Source of the DNA: Amycolatopsis sp. CA-126428
Lineage (GTDB): Bacteria > Actinomycetota > Actinomycetes > Mycobacteriales > Pseudonocardiaceae
Assembly: GCF_002904335.1 (NCBI RefSeq)
Contig: NZ_PPHF01000165.1
Location: 186,001 to 250,000, forward strand
Direction: 5' to 3'
DNA length: 64,000 bases
Position 1 is the stretch's first letter; each line of letters begins with the position of its first letter. Position numbers and translations under genes: made by a program. Below the pieces are notes generated by a model, which worked only from the letters and a program-made list of their open reading frames with translations, searched no databases and was not told where the DNA came from. Of the stretch, positions 41,310 through 49,247 are shown piece after piece.

Positions 41310-42767
41310 ATGGCGTCCCGGTTCGTGGACCGTGCGGTGATCCACCTGACCGCAGGTGACGGTGGGAACGGCTGCGCCTCGGTGCACCGCGAGAAGTTCA
41401 AGCCCCTCGGCGGCCCGGACGGCGGCAACGGCGGCAACGGCGGTGACGTCCTGCTGGTCGTCGACCCGAACGTGCACACCCTGCTCGACTTCCACTTCCG
41501 CCCGCACGCCAAGGCCGGCAGCGGCAAGATGGGCCAGGGCAGCAACCGCGCGGGCGCGGCGGGGGAGACGCTGGTGATGAAGGTGCCGTCCGGCACCGTC
41601 GTGTTCACCGAAGACGGCGAGATGGTCGCCGACCTGATCGGCCCCGGCACCACGTTCGTCGCCGCCCAGGGCGGCCGCGGCGGGCTCGGCAACGCCGCGC
41701 TTTCGTCGAAGGCCCGCAAGGCGCCCGGGTTCGCGCTGCTGGGTGAGCCCGGCGAGACCCGCAACCTCGTGCTGGAACTGCGGTCGGTCGCCGACGTCGG
41801 CCTGCTGGGGTTCCCGTCCGCCGGCAAGTCGTCGCTGATCTCGGTGCTGTCCGCGGCCAAGCCGAAGATCGCCGACTACCCGTTCACCACGCTGGTGCCG
41901 AACCTCGGCGTCATCACCGGTGGCGACACGGTGTTCACGATGGCCGACGTGCCCGGCCTCATCCCCGGCGCGTCCGAGGGCAAGGGCCTGGGCCTGGACT
42001 TCCTCCGCCACATCGAGCGCTGTGCGGTGCTGGTGCACGTCGTCGACTGCGCGACGCTGGAGCCGGGCCGCGACCCGGTGTCCGATGTGGACGCTCTGGA
42101 GGCGGAGCTCGCGAAGTACACGCCGAGTCTCGGCGGCAAGCTCGAAGAGCGTCCGCGGGTGGTCGTGCTCAACAAGATCGACGTCCCGGAGGCCGCCGAG
42201 CTCGCCGAGTTCGTCCGGCCGGACTTCGAAGCCCGCGGCCTCAAGGTGTTCGCCGTCTCGACGGCGTCCCGCAAGGGCCTGCGGGAGCTGACCTTCGCGC
42301 TCGCGGCGATCGTCGAGCAGAACCGCGAGGCGGAGCCGGTCCTGGAGCCGGAGAAGATCGTGCTGCGGCCGCTGGCCGTCGACGACTCCGGGTTCACCGT
42401 CGAGGTCGACCCCGAGGAAGAGGGCGCGTTCATCGTGCGCGGCGCTCGCCCCGAGCGGTGGATCCGCCAGACCGACTTCGGCAACGACGAGGCCGTCGGC
42501 TACCTCGCCGACCGGCTCAACCGGCTCGGCGTCGAGGATCAGCTGGCGAAGCTCGGCGCGCGGCCCGGCAGCCCCGTCACGGTCGGCGACGTCCAGTTCG
42601 AATGGGAGCCGTCGACGCCGAGCGTCGCGATGCACATGTCCGGGCGCGGCACCGACGTCCGGCTGGAGCGCAACGACCGGATCGGCGCCACCGAGCGCAA
42701 GGAAGCCCGCCGCATCCGGCGGGCGGGCTCGGACGAGTTCGAGGACGACCTGGACGTCGAGGAGTGA
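41310..42767 (+). CDS. obgE: GTPase ObgE/CgtA
   Basis: 485 aa from the ATG at 41310, preceded by AAAGAGG. Ribosome-assembly and stress GTPase. The glycine-rich Obg fold fills residues 1-160 (FVDRAVIHLTAGDGGNGCAS, GGPDGGNGGNGG). The G domain has GFPSAGKSS, DVPGLIPGA and NKID. The C-terminal OCT domain (~350-430) and an acidic tail (DEFEDDLDVEE) follow. Its stop overlaps the proB start. Confidence 0.98.
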   Translation: MASRFVDRAVIHLTAGDGGNGCASVHREKFKPLGGPDGGNGGNGGDVLLVVDPNVHTLLDFHFRPHAKAGSGKMGQGSNRAGAAGETLVMKVPSGTVVFTEDGEMVADLIGPGTTFVAAQGGRGGLGNAALSSKARKAPGFALLGEPGETRNLVLELRSVADVGLLGFPSAGKSSLISVLSAAKPKIADYPFTTLVPNLGVITGGDTVFTMADVPGLIPGASEGKGLGLDFLRHIERCAVLVHVVDCATLEPGRDPVSDVDALEAELAKYTPSLGGKLEERPRVVVLNKIDVPEAAELAEFVRPDFEARGLKVFAVSTASRKGLRELTFALAAIVEQNREAEPVLEPEKIVLRPLAVDDSGFTVEVDPEEEGAFIVRGARPERWIRQTDFGNDEAVGYLADRLNRLGVEDQLAKLGARPGSPVTVGDVQFEWEPSTPSVAMHMSGRGTDVRLERNDRIGATERKEARRIRRAGSDEFEDDLDVEE

Positions 42768-43873
42768 GCGGCACCCGCGAAGCCATCGCTGCCGCGCGAC
42801 GGCTGGTGGTCAAGGTCGGCTCGTCGGCGCTGACCAGCGCGGGCAGCGGGCTCGACGCGGCCCGGCTGGACGCGCTGGTCGACGCGATCGCCGAGCGCGT
42901 CGCCCGGGAAACGCAAATCGTGCTGGTGTCGTCGGGTGCGATCGGGGCCGGCCTGGCCCCGCTCTCGCTGGGCAAGCGGCCGCGTGACCTCGCCACGCAG
43001 CAGGCGGCGGCGAGCGTCGGGCAGCTGGCGCTGGCGCACGCGTACGCGGAGTCGTTCGGGCGGTACTCGCTGACGGTCGGGCAGGTGCTGCTCACCTCCG
43101 ACGACGTCGTCCGCCGTTCGCACTACCGCAACGCGCAGCGGACGTTTTCGCGGCTGCTGGCGCTCGGCGCGGTCCCGGTCGTCAACGAGAACGACACGGT
43201 GGCGACCGAGGAAATCCGCTTCGGCGACAACGATCGCCTGGCGGCCCTGGTCGCCCACCTGATCGGCGCCGACGCGCTGATCCTGCTGTCCGATGTGGAC
43301 GGCCTGTACGACGGCGACCCCCGCGGCGGCGCGACCCGCAAGCTGACGGAGGTTCTCTCCGAGTCCGATGTGGACGGAATCTCGGTCGGCATGTCCAGCT
43401 CCGGCCTGGGCACGGGCGGCATGGTCTCCAAGCTCGCGGCGGCCCGCACGGCGGCGGGAGCGGGCATCCCGGTGCTGCTGGCGGCGGCTTCGGAAGCCTC
43501 GGCGGCGTTGACTTCCGCTTCCCCGGGAACCGCCTTCGCCCCGGCGGACACGCGCCTGTCGGCCCGCAGGTTCTGGCTGGGCTACGCGGCGGACACCACG
43601 GGCAAGCTCCGCCTCGACGACGGCGCGGTGACGGCGGTGGTCCGCCGCCGCCGATCCCTCCTGGCCGCGGGCATCACGGGCGTGGACGGCGAATTCCAGG
43701 CGGGCGACGTGGTCGACCTGGTGGACGCCAAGGACCGCCCGGTCGCCCGCGGAGTGGTCGCCTTCGACGCGACGGAACTCCCGGACCTGATCGGCCGCTC
43801 AACCCCGGAACTCCCGGCCGAGCAACGCCGCGAGGTCGTCCACGCCGACGACCTCGTCCCCCTCCGCCGCTGA
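42764..43873 (+). CDS. proB: Glutamate 5-kinase
   Basis: 369 aa from a GTG overlapping the obgE stop (GTGA). First step of proline synthesis. RRLVVKVGSSALT, VSSGAIGAG, VNENDTVA, FGDNDRLAA and LLSDVDGLYDG mark the kinase domain; a C-terminal PUA domain starts near residue 280. Translational coupling to obgE is conserved in actinobacteria. proA is not in this window. Confidence 0.97.
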   Translation: MSGTREAIAAARRLVVKVGSSALTSAGSGLDAARLDALVDAIAERVARETQIVLVSSGAIGAGLAPLSLGKRPRDLATQQAAASVGQLALAHAYAESFGRYSLTVGQVLLTSDDVVRRSHYRNAQRTFSRLLALGAVPVVNENDTVATEEIRFGDNDRLAALVAHLIGADALILLSDVDGLYDGDPRGGATRKLTEVLSESDVDGISVGMSSSGLGTGGMVSKLAAARTAAGAGIPVLLAAASEASAALTSASPGTAFAPADTRLSARRFWLGYAADTTGKLRLDDGAVTAVVRRRRSLLAAGITGVDGEFQAGDVVDLVDAKDRPVARGVVAFDATELPDLIGRSTPELPAEQRREVVHADDLVPLRR

Positions 43874-43881
43874 CCCCACCC

Positions 43882-43965
43882 GTGTCGACCCGCCAATCAC
43901 GCGTGTCGACCCGCCAATCACGCGTGATGCCCCTTCAATCACACAAGATTCCCTTTTCGTCACGC
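43882..43965. repeat. 21-bp tandem repeat, four units (locus A)
   Basis: Units start at 43882, 43903, 43924 and 43945. The first two are identical (GTGTCGACCC then GCCAATCACGC); the third and fourth diverge but keep length and the ..CACRC end. It fills most of the 100-bp gap between the convergent proB and SDR genes. Units share 13 of 21 positions with the repeat at 49163-49225. Confidence 0.85.
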
Positions 43966-43973
43966 GCGGAGCC

Positions 43974-44687
43974 TCAACCCAGCGAGACCAGGCGGGCTCC
44001 GCCGTCGGCTTCCAGAACCGTGCCGGTCAGGTTCCGGTTCGTGGCCGCCAGCGTCACCACCTCCGCGACGTCGTCCGCCGTCGCGACGCGGCGCACCGGG
44101 ATCGAAGCCGCCGTCTGCGCGAAGAATCCGTCCCGCATCTCCTCCGGGAAGCCGCTCCACCACGCCGTGTCGACCACTCCCGGCGACACCGCGTTCACCC
44201 GCCTCGGCGCCAGCTCGACCGCCAGCGGCTTGACCAGCGCTTCGATCGCCGCGTTCAGCGCACCGATCCCGGCCGTGCCGGCCATCGCCGCCCGGGCCGT
44301 GATCGCGCTGAGCAGCGTGATCGAACCGTCCGTCGCCAGGTGCGGCAGGACGGCCTGGATCGTCGCCAGGTGCGCCCAGAACTTCGCGTCGAACGCCCGC
44401 CGGAGCACGGCGAGGTCCAGCGCATCGATCGGCCCCATGCCTTCGGTGCCGGACAGGCTCACCACCAGCACGCCGACCGTCCCGAGTGACGCGGCCAGCG
44501 CGGCCATTGCCGGGGTGTCGCCGCCGTCGGCCTGGTGTCCGGTCAGCTCCGGGTCGCTCGATGCGACGTCATCGAGACGTTCTTTGCCGCGCCCGGTGAC
44601 GTGGACGTCGTACCCCCGCTGCTGGAGCCGTCGCGCGGTCGCCAGGCCGATGCCCGAAGTGCCGCCGGCCACGAGAGCGATGCTCAT
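43974..44687 (-). CDS. SDR-family protein lacking the YxxxK pair
   Basis: 237 aa, preceded by TGAGGAA. Cofactor motif VAGGTSGIGLATARRL. The active-site serine is in LLSAITARAA, but 13 and 17 residues later, where Tyr and Lys belong, there is glycine and leucine (GTAGIGALNAA). The protein may be a non-classical reductase, a binding protein or inactive. It is divergent from a TetR gene and a perfect inverted repeat lies between them. Confidence 0.85.
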   Translation of the reverse strand: MSIALVAGGTSGIGLATARRLQQRGYDVHVTGRGKERLDDVASSDPELTGHQADGGDTPAMAALAASLGTVGVLVVSLSGTEGMGPIDALDLAVLRRAFDAKFWAHLATIQAVLPHLATDGSITLLSAITARAAMAGTAGIGALNAAIEALVKPLAVELAPRRVNAVSPGVVDTAWWSGFPEEMRDGFFAQTAASIPVRRVATADDVAEVVTLAATNRNLTGTVLEADGGARLVSLG

Positions 44688-44697
44688 GCTTGTTCCT

Positions 44698-44729
44698 CAT
44701 TTCGAACCGGTACGTCTCGTTTCGAAATG
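44698..44729. promoter_or_regulatory. TetR operator with 9-bp arms
   Basis: CATTTCGAA (44698-44706) and TTCGAAATG (44721-44729) are perfect inverted arms across 14 bp, between the SDR gene (start 44687) and the TetR gene (start 44749). The right arm lies just upstream of the TetR -10. Confidence 0.75.
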
Positions 44730-44734
44730 GACGC

Positions 44735-44740
44735 TACCAT
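44735..44740 (+). promoter_or_regulatory. Leaderless -10 of the TetR gene
   Basis: TACCAT ends eight bases before the ATG at 44749; no ribosome binding site is present. Confidence 0.45.
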
Positions 44741-44748
44741 CGGATCCC

Positions 44749-45348
44749 ATGACCGACCAGTCCCGCCCCGGCCGCAAGCGCAGCGAACAGAGCCGGCTGG
44801 CGATCCTCGCCGCGACGCTCGAACTGGTCGCGGAGGCCGGCTACGGCGCACTGACCATCGAAGGCATCGCCGCGCGCTCGGGCGTCGGCAAGCAGACGAT
44901 CTACCGCTGGTGGCCGTCGAAGGCCGACGTCCTGCTGGACGCGCTCGCGACGAAGGCGGACCTGCAGATCCCGGTCCCCGACCAGGGCTCCTTCCGCGCC
45001 GACCTGGCCCGGTTCCTGGGCAGCACCTTCGAGCTGGGCGGGAAGTCCCCGGTCGCGGACACGCTCCGGGCGCTGATGGCCCAGGCCCAGATCGATCCGG
45101 AATTCGGCAAGCGCTTCCGCGAAGACTTCCTGTTCCGCCGCCGTGACGCGCTCGGCACGCTCGTCGACCGCGCCCGCGAGCGCGGTGAACTCCCGGCCGG
45201 CGTCCGGCCCGGCACGGTGCTCGACGTCGTGTTCGGGACGCTCTGGTACCGGCTGCTCGCGACGCGGGAGCCGGTCGACCGGGGTCTGGCAGACGAACTA
45301 GTGGCGCTGCTGGCGGATCACGGCGCCTCGACCGCCGAGATCCGGTAG
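44749..45348 (+). CDS. TetR-family transcriptional regulator
   Basis: 199 aa. Helix-turn-helix: LELVAEAGYGALTIEGIAARSGVGKQTIYRWWPSKADVLLD (residues ~25-65), with the YRWWPSK typical of the AcrR-C/TetR_C_16 branch. It probably represses itself and the divergent SDR gene. The 3' end overlaps the convergent monooxygenase gene by 31 bp. Confidence 0.93.
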   Translation: MTDQSRPGRKRSEQSRLAILAATLELVAEAGYGALTIEGIAARSGVGKQTIYRWWPSKADVLLDALATKADLQIPVPDQGSFRADLARFLGSTFELGGKSPVADTLRALMAQAQIDPEFGKRFREDFLFRRRDALGTLVDRARERGELPAGVRPGTVLDVVFGTLWYRLLATREPVDRGLADELVALLADHGASTAEIR

Positions 45349-45602
45349 CGCGCCACCGAGGCGTCGAGGATCTGCGCCGCCTGCTCGGCAGACGGCCCGG
45401 AGCCGCGGAAGCGCTCCAGGTCTTCGTCGGACTCCCAGCGCTCGTAGACCGTGATCCGGCCGGGGTCGAGCAGGTCGGCACCCAGCGCGTATTCGAGGCA
45501 GCCCGGCGCCTCCCGCGCGAGACGGACGGCTTCGGCACACCCCGCCAGGTAGTCCTCACGCTCTTCGGGAGCGACGGCGAGCCAGCCGGCGATGATGATC
45601 AC
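45318..45602 (-). CDS. Antibiotic-biosynthesis-monooxygenase-fold protein
   Basis: 94 aa from the GTG at 45602, which overlaps the stop of the upstream flavin/F420 protein (GTGA). Ferredoxin-like ABM fold: VIIIAGWLAVAPEEREDYLAG, APGCLEYALGAD, ITVYERWESDEDLERF. Cofactor-free oxygenases and heme-degrading enzymes share the fold, so the reaction is open. Confidence 0.85.
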   Translation of the reverse strand: MIIIAGWLAVAPEEREDYLAGCAEAVRLAREAPGCLEYALGADLLDPGRITVYERWESDEDLERFRGSGPSAEQAAQILDASVARYRISAVEAP

Positions 45603-45985
45603 GACGTGATCCGATCCGCCTTGATCGTGAGCAGCAGCCGCGTCTGGTCGCGGCCACCCCACCACGGGTACGGGCCGCCGAGGTAGCGCTGCGACAGCTT
45701 CTCGATGTGCTCCACCGCGCCGTCTTCGGTCGTGTCGATGACCTGCCCGCGGATCGCGAAGTAGCGCGACGGCCGGGCGCGGTCGGCAACGTTGAGCGCC
45801 ACCCGCGGGTCACGTGCGATGTTGCGCTGCTTCTGGTGACCCAGCACGGTGTTGACGAGGACGTGCGTCCCGTCGGTGTCCACCCAGGTCTGGGTGAGCT
45901 GCGGCGAGCCGTCGGGCATCAGCGTCGACAGGAAGCAGAGGCTGGGCTCGCGCAGCAGAGCGAGCAGATCGCCGGGTAGTTCCAC
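45599..45985 (-). CDS. PPOX-class F420/flavin-dependent protein
   Basis: 128 aa from a GTG. Split beta-barrel: CFLSTLMPDGSPQLTQTWVD, HQKQRNIARDPRVALNV and YFAIRGQVID are typical of the F420-dependent PPOX group. Coupled to the downstream ABM protein. It begins 12 bp after argS on the same strand, so an argS-PPOX-ABM transcript is possible. Substrate unknown. Confidence 0.88.
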   Translation of the reverse strand: MELPGDLLALLREPSLCFLSTLMPDGSPQLTQTWVDTDGTHVLVNTVLGHQKQRNIARDPRVALNVADRARPSRYFAIRGQVIDTTEDGAVEHIEKLSQRYLGGPYPWWGGRDQTRLLLTIKADRITS

Positions 45986-45997
45986 AGTGGTCTCCCG

Positions 45998-47719
45998 CTA
46001 GAGCCGGTCGGGCGCTTCGATGCCGAGCAGGGAAAGCCCGAGCGCGAGTGTGTGCGACGTCAGCGTAGTCAATCTCAGCCGAGACGCGCGCAGCGACGGT
46101 GAAGACGCCTTCAGAACGGGACATTCCTCGAAGAACCGCGAGAAAGCGACAGCGGTCTCGTACAGGTACGTACAGAGCTTGTGCGGCGCGTAGCCGCTTG
46201 TCGCCGCCTTCAGTGCTTCGCCGAACCGGAGCAGCTTCACCGCCAACGCACGTTCCGCCGGCGCCTCGAGCAGGACGTCGTCGCCCTCCGGCAGGCCGTC
46301 CGACTTCCGCAGGATCGACTGCGTCCGCGCGTGCGCGTACTGGAGGTACACCGACGTGTTGCCCTCCTTGGCCAGCATCCGGTCCCAGGCGAAGACGTAG
46401 TCGCGCTCGCGGTCGCCGGACAGGTCCGCGTACTTGACCGCGCCGATGCCGACCGCCCGGGCGACTTCGGCCTGCCCCGCCGCGTCGAGCTCACTGCGTT
46501 CGGCGACGACCGCGGCGGCCTGCGTCACGGCTTCGGTGAGCAGGTCCGCCAGCTTGACGGTCTCGCCGGCCCGGGTCCGCATGGCCCTGCCGTCCGTGCC
46601 CAGCACCGTGCCGAAGCCGACGTGCTCGGCGTCCCCCGTCAGCCAGCCCGCGGCGCGGCAGGTGGCGAACAGCATCGCGAAGTGCTGCGCCTGCGGCGTC
46701 CCGACGACGTAGAGCAGGTCGGTGGCGCCGCGTTCGGCCGTCCAGTACCGGACGGTCGCCAGGTCCGTGGCGGCGTACCCGTAACCGCCGTCGCGCTTGC
46801 GGACGATCAGGGGCAGCCGGTCGCCTTCGCGGTTGCGGAACCCGGCCGGGAACACGCAGACCGCGCCGTCGCTGACTTCGGTGAGACCGGCTTCTTCGAG
46901 GTCGTCGACGACCGTGGCGAGGTACGGGTTGTAGAAGCTCTCGCCGTGGATGTCCTGGTCCGTGAGGGAGATCCCGAGCAGCGCGTACACCTCGTTGAAG
47001 TGCCGTGTCGATTCGTCGACGAGCTCCTGCCAGACGGCGAGAGTCTCTTCGCCGCCGCTCTGCAGCTTGACCACGCGGATGCGCGCCCGCGTCGCGAACG
47101 CCTCGTCGCTGTCGAACTTCCGGCGCGCTTCGCGGTAGAAGGCGTCGAGGTCGGCGATCGCGCGTTGCCCGGCGGAGACGTCGAGGAGGTGCTCGATGAG
47201 CATGCCGAACGGCGTGCCCCAGTCGCCGAGGTGGTTGTGCGGCAGCACTTCGTGCCCGGCGAAGCGCAGCAGGCGGGCGAGCGCGTCGCCGATCACGGAC
47301 GAGCGCAGGTGCCCGACGTGCATTTCCTTCGCCACGTTCGGGCTGCTGTAGTCGAGCGCGATCCGCCGGGGCGTTGCGGTTTCCGGCACGCCGAGCCGCG
47401 GATCGCCGAGCAGCGCGCCGGTGCGTGTTGCAAGCCATTTGGTGCGTAGCCTGAAATTCAGGAACCCCGGCCCGGCGACTTCCGGCGGATCGGCGATCCC
47501 GTCGAGCTCCAGCGCTCCGGCGATGAGCCCGGCGACTTCGCGTGGCGGACGACCGAGCTGCTTGCCCAAGCTCATCGCGAGGTTGGCCTGGTAGTCGACG
47601 CCGTCGCGCGGTGACGCCTGGACCAGCGCCTGTTCCGGCGTCAGTTCGACGTCCAGCGCCCGGCCGGCGGCGGTCACCACGCGGCGGGCCAGCTCCTCGG
47701 TAACGTCGGCGGTCTGCAC
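45998..47719 (-). CDS. argS: Arginyl-tRNA synthetase
   Basis: 573 aa from a GTG preceded by AAGGAGGG. Class I signature HVGH at residues 134-137 (SPNVAKEMHVGHLRSSVIG). As in most ArgRS the KMSKS is degenerate (GTDGRAMRTRAGE). The N-terminal tRNA-binding domain and C-terminal DALR helices are present. In many actinobacteria the housekeeping argS is beside lysA; this one is among accessory genes, so it may be a second copy. Confidence 0.95.
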   Translation of the reverse strand: MQTADVTEELARRVVTAAGRALDVELTPEQALVQASPRDGVDYQANLAMSLGKQLGRPPREVAGLIAGALELDGIADPPEVAGPGFLNFRLRTKWLATRTGALLGDPRLGVPETATPRRIALDYSSPNVAKEMHVGHLRSSVIGDALARLLRFAGHEVLPHNHLGDWGTPFGMLIEHLLDVSAGQRAIADLDAFYREARRKFDSDEAFATRARIRVVKLQSGGEETLAVWQELVDESTRHFNEVYALLGISLTDQDIHGESFYNPYLATVVDDLEEAGLTEVSDGAVCVFPAGFRNREGDRLPLIVRKRDGGYGYAATDLATVRYWTAERGATDLLYVVGTPQAQHFAMLFATCRAAGWLTGDAEHVGFGTVLGTDGRAMRTRAGETVKLADLLTEAVTQAAAVVAERSELDAAGQAEVARAVGIGAVKYADLSGDRERDYVFAWDRMLAKEGNTSVYLQYAHARTQSILRKSDGLPEGDDVLLEAPAERALAVKLLRFGEALKAATSGYAPHKLCTYLYETAVAFSRFFEECPVLKASSPSLRASRLRLTTLTSHTLALGLSLLGIEAPDRL

Positions 47720-47789
47720 GGTGTCCCTCCTTCGGCTCGGTCACGGAAGCCCGCAGCGTAACGAGCGTGACCGGCCGATGACGAAGGGT

Positions 47790-49076
47790 TTACCGCAGCT
47801 CAGTGCCCTTCGTCTCGGGAAGCGTGAGGATCACGGCGAACGCGATCGCGGCGCCCACGGCGACGTACCAGAAGTAGAGCGTCTGGGACACGGTGCCGAA
47901 CAGGGTGATGAGCAGGGGAGCGGTGCCGCCGAAGATCGCGACGGTCAGGTTGTACCAGGCCCCGATGCCCAGCCCGCGCAGTTCGGTGGGGAACAGCTCG
48001 CTCATGATGGCCGGCGCGATCGACGTCATCGCCGTGTACAGCCCGAGCCCGACGCAGAACACCACGAGCAGCCCGCCGACGCCCGGACCGATCAAAGTGG
48101 ACAGCGGCACGACGACGACCGCGGTCGCCCCGGACCAGACGAGCAGCTGCGGCTTCCGCCCGGCCCGGTCGGCGAGGGCGCCCATCGGATACTGCAACGC
48201 GATGAACAGCGCCGTGCCGACCGACAGCGCGAGGAAGACCGCGTCGGCGTCCGCGTGCCGGTTCTTCACCGCGAACGACGTCAGCGCGCTGAAGAACGTG
48301 TAGTAACAAAGCGTCGAAAGCATCGTGAAGCCGACGAGCCTGCCCACGGCCTTGGGGTGGTGGGTCAGCGTGGTCAGCAGCGGCCGCTCGAGCTTGCGCG
48401 CCTTGGCCTTCGTCTGCTCGAACAGCTCGGTCTCGGCGAGGCTCCGGCGCAGCCACAGCCCGACCAGGCCGAAGACACCGCCCAGCAGGAACGGCAGCCG
48501 CCAGCCCCAGGACACGAGCTGCGCCTTGTCCAGCGTCCGGGCCAGGACGAACCCGAGCACGGTCGCGATCAGCACGGCCGACCCGGTCGAGATGTAGAAG
48601 AACGCCGAGTACCGGCCGCGACGCTCCGGCGGCGCGATCTCGCCCAGGTAGGCCGACGCGTTCGACACCTCACCGCCGAGCGACAGCCCCTGCGCGACGC
48701 GGGCGAGCAGCAGCAGGATCGGCGCGAGCCAGCCGACCTGCGAGAACGTCGGCAGCAGCCCGATCGCCACCGACCCGCCCGCCATGAGCAGGATGGTGAG
48801 GATCATGGCCGGCTTGCGGCCGCGAGTGTCCGCGAAGCGCCCGAGCAGGACTCCGCCCAGCGGCCGGAAGAAGAACGCGAGCGCGTAGGTGGCGAACGTG
48901 TTGATCAGGGCCAGGGTGTCGTTCCCGGCGGGGAAGAACGCGCTGGCGAAGTAGATGCTGAACGTCGCGTAGATCGTCCAGTCGAACCACTCGAGCGCGT
49001 TGCCGGCGCTCGCGGCGAACAGCTTGCGCACCGGCAGCCGGTGGCGCCGCGACACCTGGACGGCGGATTCGGTCAT
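47790..49076 (-). CDS. MFS transporter of the metabolite:H+ symporter (MHS) family
   Basis: 428 aa from the ATG at 49076 with GGGAGG upstream. SAGNALEWFDWTIYATFSIYF at helix 1, FFRPLGGVLLGRFADTRGRKP and ARVAQGLSLGGEV are MHS hallmarks (ProP, KgtP, ShiA group). About 12 helices. Imports osmolytes, dicarboxylates or aromatic acids; the substrate is not evident. Confidence 0.93.
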   Translation of the reverse strand: MTESAVQVSRRHRLPVRKLFAASAGNALEWFDWTIYATFSIYFASAFFPAGNDTLALINTFATYALAFFFRPLGGVLLGRFADTRGRKPAMILTILLMAGGSVAIGLLPTFSQVGWLAPILLLLARVAQGLSLGGEVSNASAYLGEIAPPERRGRYSAFFYISTGSAVLIATVLGFVLARTLDKAQLVSWGWRLPFLLGGVFGLVGLWLRRSLAETELFEQTKAKARKLERPLLTTLTHHPKAVGRLVGFTMLSTLCYYTFFSALTSFAVKNRHADADAVFLALSVGTALFIALQYPMGALADRAGRKPQLLVWSGATAVVVVPLSTLIGPGVGGLLVVFCVGLGLYTAMTSIAPAIMSELFPTELRGLGIGAWYNLTVAIFGGTAPLLITLFGTVSQTLYFWYVAVGAAIAFAVILTLPETKGTELR

Positions 49077-49162
49077 GGCGGCCTCCCATGTCACCCGAAG
49101 GTGGAACGGGACTTTGCCACATTCATTCGCAGTGCGAAAGATCCCCACCACTCGCCGACCCC

Positions 49163-49225
49163 GAACCGACCCTCTGGGTACGCGAGCCGACCCTTCCGGT
49201 ACGCAAGCCGACTCTCCAGGTACAT
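49163..49225. repeat. 21-bp tandem repeat, three units (locus B)
   Basis: Units start at 49163, 49184 and 49205: GAACCGACCC.., GAGCCGACCC.., AAGCCGACTC.., each ending GGTAC[GA][CT]. It lies in the 171-bp gap between recQ (upstream, same strand) and the MHS gene. Register, length and 13 of 21 positions agree with locus A. Confidence 0.8.
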
Positions 49226-49247
49226 GTCCTCCCTCGTCCCCTCCCCC

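Noticed and set aside
43882..43965. CRISPR array
   Set aside because: Units abut with no spacers and no cas genes are nearby.
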